DNA of 38,574 nt, taken from the NCBI RefSeq assembly GCF_012843875.1, contig NZ_JABAFY010000026.1:1-38574 (forward strand), read 5' to 3'. The translations under genes and the position numbers were made by a program. Below the pieces are notes generated by a model. It was not told where the DNA came from. It did no database searches and worked only from the letters and a program-made list of their open reading frames with translations. The stretch comes from Desulfovibrio piger (GTDB taxonomy: Bacteria > Desulfobacterota > Desulfovibrionia > Desulfovibrionales > Desulfovibrionaceae). Below, one piece after another: positions 31,258 to 38,574 of this stretch; the first letter of the stretch is position 1; every line of letters starts with the position of its first letter.

Positions 31258-32246
31258 CAGGCAGCCAGCGGTGTGCGGTCTTCCTTCTGGCCATGGGTGA
31301 AGACGTGGCTACGGACATGCTGGGCCGCATGCAACGGCAGGAAGTTGCCCGGATAACGGAAGCCATGGCCAGCCTGCCGCACGTCCCCGAAAGCGAAGTA
31401 CGGGCCATCTTGCGGGAGGCCCGGATATTTCTTGAGACGCAGGCCGACGGCATCTGTGCGGACAGGGCCCTGGCCGGTCGCCTGCTGGCGCACTGTCTTG
31501 GCGAGCGCGAGGCGCGGGAGACCATGCGCGCCTGGGGCCCGGCGGAGTCGGCACGGCCGTTCGAATCTCTGGAGCGGATGCGCCCGGGGCAGCTCTATCA
31601 GCTGCTGCGGCAGGAACATCCCCAGACGCTGGCGCTGGTCCTTGGCCATCTTTCCGCTTCCCAGGCGGCGGGCCTGCTCATGCGCCTGCCGACGGAGATG
31701 CGCTCACTGCTGCTGGAGCATATCGGCGGGCTGGCCCCGGTGGATGCGGACATCCTGGATGAGGTGGACAGTGTGCTTGCCCGGCAGGCTGCGGAAAGAT
31801 CCGTGCAGGACTGGCGTCCCGGCCTGCAGGTGGCAGCGGAGATCGTGGCGGCTGCGGGCAAGGATGCGGCCAGGGAGCTGCTGGCCGATCTGGAACGGCA
31901 CGACTCCCGCCTGCCGTCGCTGCTGGGCAGGATGGTTCACTGTCCTGAAGACTGCTTGAAACTGGAGGACGGTCTGCTGGAAGAGGCACTGGAGGAAACG
32001 TCCGGTGAAGCTCTGGTCGGGGTCTTGGACACCTGCGGGCCTGCCGTGCGTGCGGCCCTGCTGGAGCATGTCCCGGAGGCACGGCGATCCGCCATCGAGC
32101 GGCGTCTCCGCGAGGGGGAGACATCTCCGGGGCAGTCTGCGACATATCGTGAAGATTTTTTGCGCCGTGTGCGTCATTTGCAGGCAGAACGCCTGCAGGC
32201 GGATCTGGATGCGGCAAAAGCCGCCGGACCGAGGACCGGATCATGA
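31248..32246 (+). CDS. FliG-like motor switch protein
   Basis: This 332-residue protein is the usual length of FliG. The N-terminal third (LTGSQRCAVFLLAMGEDVATDML) matches the FliF-binding domain. EHPQ at 123-126 starts the middle domain (EHPQTLALVLGHLSASQAAGLL, RLPTEMRSLLL). The last 110 residues align in order with the torque domain, but the usual MFxFEDL becomes MVHCPEDCLKL and the charged torque helix is altered. In flagella FliG couples stator to rotor and sets rotation direction. The ATG at 31248 has AGGAGGG upstream and overlaps the FliF-like gene by ten bases, so the two are coupled. A terminator follows immediately. No other flagellar gene lies in the window. Confidence 0.82.
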   Translation: MQLTGSQRCAVFLLAMGEDVATDMLGRMQRQEVARITEAMASLPHVPESEVRAILREARIFLETQADGICADRALAGRLLAHCLGEREARETMRAWGPAESARPFESLERMRPGQLYQLLRQEHPQTLALVLGHLSASQAAGLLMRLPTEMRSLLLEHIGGLAPVDADILDEVDSVLARQAAERSVQDWRPGLQVAAEIVAAAGKDAARELLADLERHDSRLPSLLGRMVHCPEDCLKLEDGLLEEALEETSGEALVGVLDTCGPAVRAALLEHVPEARRSAIERRLREGETSPGQSATYREDFLRRVRHLQAERLQADLDAAKAAGPRTGS

Positions 32247-32284
32247 AAAACAGCCCGGAAGATCATCTTCCGGGCTGTTTTTTT
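32247..32284. terminator. Bidirectional intrinsic terminator
   Basis: A 16-bp perfect stem (32247-32262 with 32266-32281, loop TCA) is followed by T to 32284 and preceded by A. It starts at the last base of the FliG-like stop and also serves the minus-strand cysteine-cluster gene, which ends at 32302. Confidence 0.93.
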
Positions 32285-32301
32285 CTCGATGTTCAGGCAA
32301 C

Positions 32302-32751
32302 CTATTTGTCCAGGATCAGGGCATTGGCCTCGCAGCTGCGGTCACTGGCCAGCAGGCCGTTTTCCTGCAGATAGCGTTTGCCCTGGGCGGCAAAGTCGGC
32401 ATGGCTGATCTCTTTGGGGATGCCGGGACAAAAATCCTTGGCCAGATGCAGGCTGACGGGGTCTTCTATATTGCCCCGGAAAAAAGGCCAGGCTTTGCAG
32501 ATGGAAGGCTTGCCTTCATGGACGATGCAGCCTTTGCCTTCCCGGAAGAAGATGCAGTAGCCGTCTTCGCCCACGCGGATCTTGAGTTTGGTCCCCACAT
32601 ATTCCCCAAACTGGCGTATCACCTCTTCCTCTTCCATGCGGAGAGTGGCGCAGAGCCGCTTCAGGTCGGAGGGGCTGACGACGATACCGCCTTTCCCCTT
32701 GCAGCAATGGCCGCACATCTTACAGGAAAAGGCCTGGGTTTCTTGGCTCAT
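32302..32751 (-). CDS. YkgJ-type cysteine-cluster protein (second)
   Basis: This is a 149-residue protein with the compact YkgJ pattern. CKMCGHCCKGKGG lies near the N terminus, then YCIFFREGKGCIVHEGKPSICKAWPFF, then DFCPG. These cysteines are thought to hold zinc or an iron-sulfur cluster; the family has no settled function. The start at 32751 is supported by GAGGAT upstream. The frame continues further upstream without a ribosome site. The CoA-binding protein gene ends 16 bases before it, so the two may be one transcript. Confidence 0.88.
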   Translation of the reverse strand: MSQETQAFSCKMCGHCCKGKGGIVVSPSDLKRLCATLRMEEEEVIRQFGEYVGTKLKIRVGEDGYCIFFREGKGCIVHEGKPSICKAWPFFRGNIEDPVSLHLAKDFCPGIPKEISHADFAAQGKRYLQENGLLASDRSCEANALILDK

Positions 32752-32767
32752 TTCGATATCCTCAGGA

Positions 32768-33187
32768 TTATTTTTGCAAAGTGAGCAGGCGGGCGTGTTC
32801 GAGCATGAGGCAGAGATCCTCCACCACCAGGATCTGTTCAGGCTCCAGCAGGGCACGCGCCTCGGCGGAGCGGATGCCCTCCTGCATCCAGAAGCAGAGG
32901 GGCTTCCAGGGCAGGGCCAGCACTTCCTGCGCATGGGCGGGGCAGTACTGGGGAGCACGGAAAAGGTCGATGATGTCCACCGGCTGGGGCAGGGACGCCA
33001 GATCGGGATAGGCCGTCAGGCCCCAGACGGTCTTGCGGACAGGGTGCACAGGAAAGATGGTATAGCCCTTGTCCAGCAGATAGCGGCCCACTCTGTCCAC
33101 GGGCTGCCCGGCTTTGTCCTTGGCGCCTACGATGGCGATGCTGCGGGATCGCTGGAGTACGTCCCGGATGGCGGTAAACGAAAGCAT
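32768..33187 (-). CDS. CoA-binding (Rossmann) domain protein
   Basis: The 139-residue protein consists of a single CoA_binding_2 domain: SIAIVGAKDKAGQPVDRVGRYL, then YTIFPVHPVRKTVWGL, then VDIIDLFRAP and KPLCFWMQEGI, as in the YccU group. The start at 33187 is chosen for its GGAGG; ATGs at 33199 and 33217 lack one. Such proteins bind CoA or related nucleotides, and their role is not established. It sits between the Kef-type antiporter and the cysteine-cluster protein on the same strand. Confidence 0.88.
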   Translation of the reverse strand: MLSFTAIRDVLQRSRSIAIVGAKDKAGQPVDRVGRYLLDKGYTIFPVHPVRKTVWGLTAYPDLASLPQPVDIIDLFRAPQYCPAHAQEVLALPWKPLCFWMQEGIRSAEARALLEPEQILVVEDLCLMLEHARLLTLQK

Positions 33188-33307
33188 CCTTGCCTCCATA
33201 AGGGATTGCCCCGACATAGCCGACGGGGGAAGACGACTATACGGGCTGACAGGGGCAAGTGCAAGCCTGGGCTCCGGCTTGATGAAAACTTGCGCCCTGT
33301 CGCGATA

Positions 33308-35326
33308 TCAGGCCTGGTGGGGCTCCTGGGCGGTCGCTGTTGCAGGTGTCGCAGGAGCGGCACAAATGACCGGCTTGACGGCAAAGAGCTTGTCCGTTTT
33401 GCCGAACAGGTAGAGCAGATCCCCGGCTTCCATGACGAAGTCGGCAGGCGGGGAGGCCACTACCTCCTGTTCGCTGCGGGCCACGGCTACCACGGTCACG
33501 GCGTATTCCCGGCGCAGGTTGCTCTGGGCAAGGCTGAGGCCGCACAGGGGGGAACCTGCCTCCAGCCGCATGGTCTGCACTCCCATTTCGGGCAGACGGC
33601 TGGCAACGCTTTCCAGACTGTCCGCAGCACTGCTCATGCGCCGGATCATGCGGTAATTCTGCTGGCGCAGACGGGCGGAGAAGGCGTCGATATCCTGACG
33701 GGGCACCAGATACTGGGTCAGCACCTGGTTGAACACCTCGATGGAGGTCTCGAATTCCTCGGCGATGACCACATTGGCTCCCAGACGGCGCAGCGGGGCG
33801 ACCTCGGTGATGAAGCGGGTGCGGGCCACGATGTAGAGGTCGGGGTTCATGCGCCGGGCCTCCAGGGTGATGGCGCGCACGGCCGCCGGGTCCGAGATGA
33901 TGATGGCCAGGACACGGGCCGTGTAGACGCCCAGATGCTCAAGGATGACAGGCTGGGAGGCGTCCCCGTGCGAGATGGGCTCCTTGTTCTTGTAGCGGCT
34001 CACGGTCTCGGGGTTCATCTCCAGGATTGTGTAGGGGATGCCGGATTCCTTGGCCACCTGGGCCAGGTGCTTGCCGCTGATGCCGAAGCCCACGATGATG
34101 AGATGATCCTTGAGGGTGCTGGCCTTCTGCTGCTCTGCTTCCGGGCTGGAGGCTTTCTTGCCGCGTCCCCTGGTCAGCAGGGCGGCGGCGCGGGGGGCCA
34201 GATTGATGAGGAAGGGCGTGAGCATCATGGTGATGACGCTCAGGGCCAGGAAGGACTGGTAGCCGATGTCGTTGAGCAGACCGGCGGCCAGACCGGAGGC
34301 GGCCAGCACGAAGGAGAATTCACCGACCTGCGCGAGGCAGAGGGAGGTCTGGATGGCCGTACGCAGCGGGTAGCCCTGCACCAGGACGGCGGGCATGGTC
34401 AGCAGGCTCTTGATCAGGATGAACAGCAGGGTGTTGAACAGGATGGCCCAGATGTGCTGGAGGAAGAAGGAGAGATCCAGCATCATGCCCACGGAGATGA
34501 AGAACAGGCTCATGAAAACGTCACGGTAGGGCATGATGCCCGAGATGACGCTCATGCTGTACTGGGAACGGGCCAGCATCAGGCCCGCCAAAAAGGCGCC
34601 CAGCGAAAGGGAAAGGCCCAGGCTGTGGGTCAGCAGTGCCATGCCGAAACAGGTGCCCAGGGTCGAGAGGAAGAGCAGCTCGCGCGAGCGGGTGCGCATG
34701 ACCGCTTCCATGAAGCGGTTGAGGCCCAGATGCGCGGCCAGCAGCACGGCCCCGAGGATGCCGCCCACCTTCAGCACCGACAGCAGCATGTCCAGGGGCG
34801 CCATATGGAACTGTCCGGACAGCAGGGGCACACAGAGCATCATGGGTGCGACCATGATGTCCTGAAAAACAAGGATGGCCAGAGAAAGACGCCCCGTCGG
34901 CGTGCTGGTGAGGCCTTTCTGCTGAAAAATCTGCAAGACGATGGCCGAAGAGGACAGGGCCACGAGACAGCCCCAGAAAATACCGCTGGGCAGGCTTGTC
35001 CCGTCCAGAAGGGCGGTGAGGCCGGCTATGGCCAGCACCGTCAGGCCGATCTGCAGGCTGCCCCCCAGGAACACGGGGCGTTTCAGACGGCTCAGGGCCT
35101 CGCCGGACAGCTCCATACCGATGGTGAACAGCAGCATGGCCACGCCCAGCTCCGCCACATCGCTGATGGACTGGCTGTCCACGATGCCCAGCAGGGAAGG
35201 CCCGCACAATACGCCGGTCAGCAAAAATCCTACAGTTGCCGTCAGCTTTATCTTGTTGCATACAAGGTTGACGACGATGGAAAGCAGGAAAATGATGACC
35301 AGTTCATCGAGCAGTTCAAAATGCAT
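33308..35326 (-). CDS. Kef-type monovalent cation:proton antiporter
   Basis: This 672-residue CPA2-family protein has an N-terminal Na+/H+-exchanger-like membrane domain of about 12 helices (to about 385; VGFLLTGVLCGPSLL, ILVFQDIMVAPMML). An RCK/TrkA-N Rossmann domain follows from about 410 (HLIIVGFGISGKHLAQ), and a TrkA-C domain lies near 575-655 (GSPLCGLSLAQSNLRREY). It likely exchanges K+ or Na+ for protons, gated by ligand binding to the RCK domain. The start at 35326 has GGAGGTAC. It is divergent from the nitroreductase gene, and a nested inverted repeat lies 30 bases upstream. Confidence 0.93.
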   Translation of the reverse strand: MHFELLDELVIIFLLSIVVNLVCNKIKLTATVGFLLTGVLCGPSLLGIVDSQSISDVAELGVAMLLFTIGMELSGEALSRLKRPVFLGGSLQIGLTVLAIAGLTALLDGTSLPSGIFWGCLVALSSSAIVLQIFQQKGLTSTPTGRLSLAILVFQDIMVAPMMLCVPLLSGQFHMAPLDMLLSVLKVGGILGAVLLAAHLGLNRFMEAVMRTRSRELLFLSTLGTCFGMALLTHSLGLSLSLGAFLAGLMLARSQYSMSVISGIMPYRDVFMSLFFISVGMMLDLSFFLQHIWAILFNTLLFILIKSLLTMPAVLVQGYPLRTAIQTSLCLAQVGEFSFVLAASGLAAGLLNDIGYQSFLALSVITMMLTPFLINLAPRAAALLTRGRGKKASSPEAEQQKASTLKDHLIIVGFGISGKHLAQVAKESGIPYTILEMNPETVSRYKNKEPISHGDASQPVILEHLGVYTARVLAIIISDPAAVRAITLEARRMNPDLYIVARTRFITEVAPLRRLGANVVIAEEFETSIEVFNQVLTQYLVPRQDIDAFSARLRQQNYRMIRRMSSAADSLESVASRLPEMGVQTMRLEAGSPLCGLSLAQSNLRREYAVTVVAVARSEQEVVASPPADFVMEAGDLLYLFGKTDKLFAVKPVICAAPATPATATAQEPHQA

Positions 35327-35355
35327 TTGTACCTCCGGGGCAGGTGCGAACCCGC

Positions 35356-35393
35356 ACGGCATGCGCCGGTCCCGGACCGGTTGGGCATGCCGT
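35356..35393. repeat. Nested inverted repeat between antiporter and nitroreductase genes
   Basis: ACGGCATGC (35356-35364) pairs perfectly with GCATGCCGT (35385-35393). Inside, CCGGTCC-C-GGACCGG (35366-35380) is a second perfect palindrome. The element lies between divergent starts at 35326 and 35446, so it could be an operator, or an RNA structure in the antiporter leader. Confidence 0.6.
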
Positions 35394-35445
35394 TTGCAAG
35401 GGAACTATCATAAAAAAAGGCGGCCAAAGCCGCAAGGGAGTACCT

Positions 35446-35955
35446 ATGGACTTGTTTGAAGCGATCAGGACCCGGCGCAGTATCCGTTCCTTCACCGACG
35501 AACCCGTCAGCCAGGAAGATATGGACCGCATGCTGGAGGCCGCCATGTGCGCTCCCAGCGCCAACAACCGCCAGCTCTGGCATTTTGTCGTGATCCGTGA
35601 CCGCGAGATGCTGCGCAAGGTGGCGGAGGTCCATCCCTACGCCAAGATGGCGGCAGGCGCAGCCGCAGCCGTCATCATCTGCGCCGATCTGAACGAAGAG
35701 AAGACCCCCGGGTTCTGGGTCCAGGATTGCTCGGCGGCCACGCAGAACTTCATGCTGGCGGCGCGTGCCCTGAACATCGGCACGGTCTGGTGCGGTCTGC
35801 ACCCCATCGAGGACAGGGCCCGGCCGTTCCGCGAGATCTTCCACATGCCGGAGAACATCCGTCCCCTGAGCCTGATCGTGCTTGGACATACGGATCAGGA
35901 ATTCAAGGCTCAGGAACGCTTCCGCGCTGAACGTGTCCATAACGAAGACTGGTAA
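35446..35955 (+). CDS. Nitroreductase-family FMN oxidoreductase
   Basis: This 169-residue member of the small nitroreductase family begins MDLFEAIRTRRSIRSFTDEPV, the FMN-phosphate-binding N terminus (given here in one 20-residue part: DLFEAIRTRRSIRSFTDEPV). APSANNRQLWHFVVI binds FMN. NFMLAARALNIGTVWCGLHP is the other typical segment. These enzymes reduce quinones, flavins or nitro compounds with NAD(P)H. AAGGGAG lies five bases before the ATG at 35446; the frame upstream has no ribosome site. It is divergent from the antiporter, with a shared terminator against gdhA. Confidence 0.92.
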   Translation: MDLFEAIRTRRSIRSFTDEPVSQEDMDRMLEAAMCAPSANNRQLWHFVVIRDREMLRKVAEVHPYAKMAAGAAAAVIICADLNEEKTPGFWVQDCSAATQNFMLAARALNIGTVWCGLHPIEDRARPFREIFHMPENIRPLSLIVLGHTDQEFKAQERFRAERVHNEDW

Positions 35956-35989
35956 GCAGGCCTTTCGCGCACGCGTTTTTGTGTGTGAT

Positions 35990-36030
35990 GCAATGAAAAA
36001 AGCCCGGCATGGCCGGGCTTTTTTCATTGC
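35990..36030. terminator. Bidirectional intrinsic terminator
   Basis: A 19-bp perfect stem (35990-36008 with 36012-36030, loop ATG) contains AAAAAAGCCCGGC and its complement. It stands between the convergent nitroreductase and gdhA genes and fits both. Confidence 0.93.
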
Positions 36031-36046
36031 TGTTTGGAGGGGAGCG

Positions 36047-37477
<1,431 letters not shown>

Positions 37478-37516
37478 ACGCAGTTTCTCCGAGCCTTGCA
37501 ATACGTTTTTCGGCGC

Positions 37517-38448
37517 TCAGTGGGAGTTTTCAGAGGGGCAGGCGTCGTGGCGGCGCATCCTTTTCAGATCGCGGAGGGGCGGTTCGCCAAAGAGGCGCTT
37601 GTACTCACGATTGAACTGGGTCGTGCTTTCGTAGCCTACAGCCAGCCCCGCGCTGCCCGCATCCATCTCGCCGGCCAGCATCAGACGCTGGGCCTCGTAC
37701 AGGCGCAGCCGCTTGTGATACTGCAGCGGGCTCATGCCCGTGACCTCCTTGAAATGCCGGTGGAAGGTCGATGTGCCCATGTTGACCTGGCGGGCCAGCT
37801 GGCTCACCAGCAGAGGCTTGCGGTAGTTCTTGCGGAGCCAGTCCGTAGCCTGGGCGATGCTGTTGGCCTGGGTGCCGTGGGTATTGAGCTGACGCAGCCC
37901 GGCGCCCTGCGGCCGATGAGCAGCAGGTAGTGGATCTCGCGGATGACCAGCGGCGCAAGGATGGGTATCCGTTCCGGCGTATCCAGCAGGCGGGCCAGAC
38001 GCAGGAAGGCATCCAGCAGTTCCGGGCTGGTCGTGCCCAAGATGACGCCGCTGTCCGGGCGGGCCGCAGGCGGGACGGCATCGGCCAGTTCCTTGACCAT
38101 CTGGCCGGTCAGGCTCCTGTCCAGCTCCAGCGACATGGCCAGGAAGGGGTGGTCATGGCAGGCCTGGAGGACGCGGAAGGCGTTGGGCATGTCGACGCCC
38201 GTGACCAGGCACTGGCCCTCCCCGTAATGGATCTCCCGGTCCCCCAGCATGGCGATCTTTTCTCCTTGCACGATGATGGATGCCGAAGGCTTGCCGAGGC
38301 AGGTCGTGGTGGTGTGGCAGGTCTCGAGCCTGCGCGTGACCAGTCCGGGCACGGGGCTGTGGTACGTGCCCGTGCGGGGCATGTGCTGGAGCAGGATCTC
38401 CTTGATGCGGGCATTGATACGGAGCAGTTCAGCGTGCGGATCGAGCAT
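37517..38448 (-). pseudogene. AraC-family regulator, interrupted by a frameshift
   Basis: The first part (38448 to about 37912) encodes an AraC-type N-terminal domain (GLVTRRLETCHTTTTCLGKPSASI in outline, then SIIVQGEKIAMLGDREIHYGEG) that ends in the conserved EIHYLLLIG. The second part, one frame over, continues with QGAGLRQL and a complete double helix-turn-helix domain (RQVNMGTSTFHRHFKEVTGM, AVGYESTTQFNREYKRLFG). Adding one C in the GGCC at about 37911-37914 restores LLIGPQGAGLRQL, a motif typical of the family. Both halves are otherwise intact. It is thus a recent one-base deletion or a sequencing error. AAGGA lies before the ATG at 38448, overlapping an ACATCCT-TAG-AGGATGT hairpin (38453-38469). 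Confidence 0.85.
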
Positions 38449-38512
38449 GGGAACATCCTTAGAGGATGTCCGGCATGTTTTTTGATTTTAAAAGGTATGG
38501 TAATCTCGTCCC

Positions 38513-38574
38513 ATGAAACAAACAGATTTTCGTGATGTGCCTGATGAGCTGTGGGAACGTATCGAGCCTCTCCT
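38513..38574 (+). mobile_element. IS5-family transposase, N-terminal fragment at window edge
   Basis: The last 62 bases open with ATG and read KQTDFRDVPDELWERIEPLL. The pattern D-x-x-W-x-x-I-x-PLL is the start of IS5-group (DUF4096-containing) transposases. The rest lies outside the window, so intactness and the inverted-repeat ends cannot be judged. The element end should lie between 38449 and 38512. It abuts the broken AraC-type gene. Confidence 0.65.

Noticed and set aside
32582..35413. Plus-strand open frame of about 940 codons
   Set aside because: It is antisense to the Kef-type antiporter and its neighbours, with low-complexity His/Gln/Gly composition.

Overview
This is a GC-rich, gene-dense chromosomal segment. 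The gene complement and protein style point to a sulfate-reducing deltaproteobacterium of the Desulfovibrio group. The signs are an LolA/BamD outer-membrane system, an FtsK with an Ala/Pro-rich linker, two YkgJ-type cysteine-cluster proteins, an Mrp-type ATPase with a Cys-rich N terminus, a CCA-encoding tRNA-Leu and a sigma-54 promoter. The genus is an inference from protein resemblance; no 16S rRNA is present.

Layout. 1-600: AT-rich end of an unidentified gene, then a tiny two-CxxC zinc-ribbon gene with its own sigma-70 promoter and a palindrome over the -35. 600-3240 (minus): polysaccharide-export protein, small lipoprotein, cysteine-cluster protein. 3425-3511: tRNA-Leu(CAG). 3800-5200 (minus): secreted coiled-coil protein. 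5200-12020 (minus): metQ-metI-metN methionine importer, a PLP aminotransferase, a short-chain dehydrogenase, ndk and an M23 peptidase. 12155-23270 (plus): pcm, an Mrp-type ATPase, pgsA, a small unknown, an FtsB/DivIC-like protein, a TPR protein, a Cache-like lipoprotein, fbp, tsaD, trxA-trxB-bamD and an unusual cation diffusion facilitator. 23450-28060: engB (minus), then efp, ftsK and lolA (plus). 28500-30070: an unknown gene, a DEDDh exonuclease and a GNAT acetyltransferase. 30180-32250: a two-gene unit of a miniature FliF-like ring protein and a FliG-like switch protein behind a sigma-54 promoter. 32300-35330 (minus): second cysteine-cluster protein, CoA-binding protein, Kef-type antiporter. 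35446-35955 (plus): nitroreductase. 36047-37399 (minus): gdhA. 37517-38448 (minus): AraC-family regulator broken by a one-base frameshift. 38513-end: start of an IS5-family transposase.

Most of the window is housekeeping: envelope biogenesis, lipoprotein transport, cell division, thiol redox, translation and amino-acid metabolism. Intrinsic terminators cut it into clear transcription units, and several are bidirectional between convergent genes.

The strongest candidate for something undescribed is the isolated FliF-like/FliG-like pair at 30241-32246. The FliF-like protein keeps two membrane segments, one ring-building-like domain and a FliG-binding-like tail. It appears to lack the first ring-building domain and most of the beta-collar of true FliF. 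The FliG-like partner is full length. No flagellar export gene lies nearby and a strong terminator closes the unit, so it may encode a minimal rotor or ring not dedicated to flagellar export, or a decaying flagellar paralogue.
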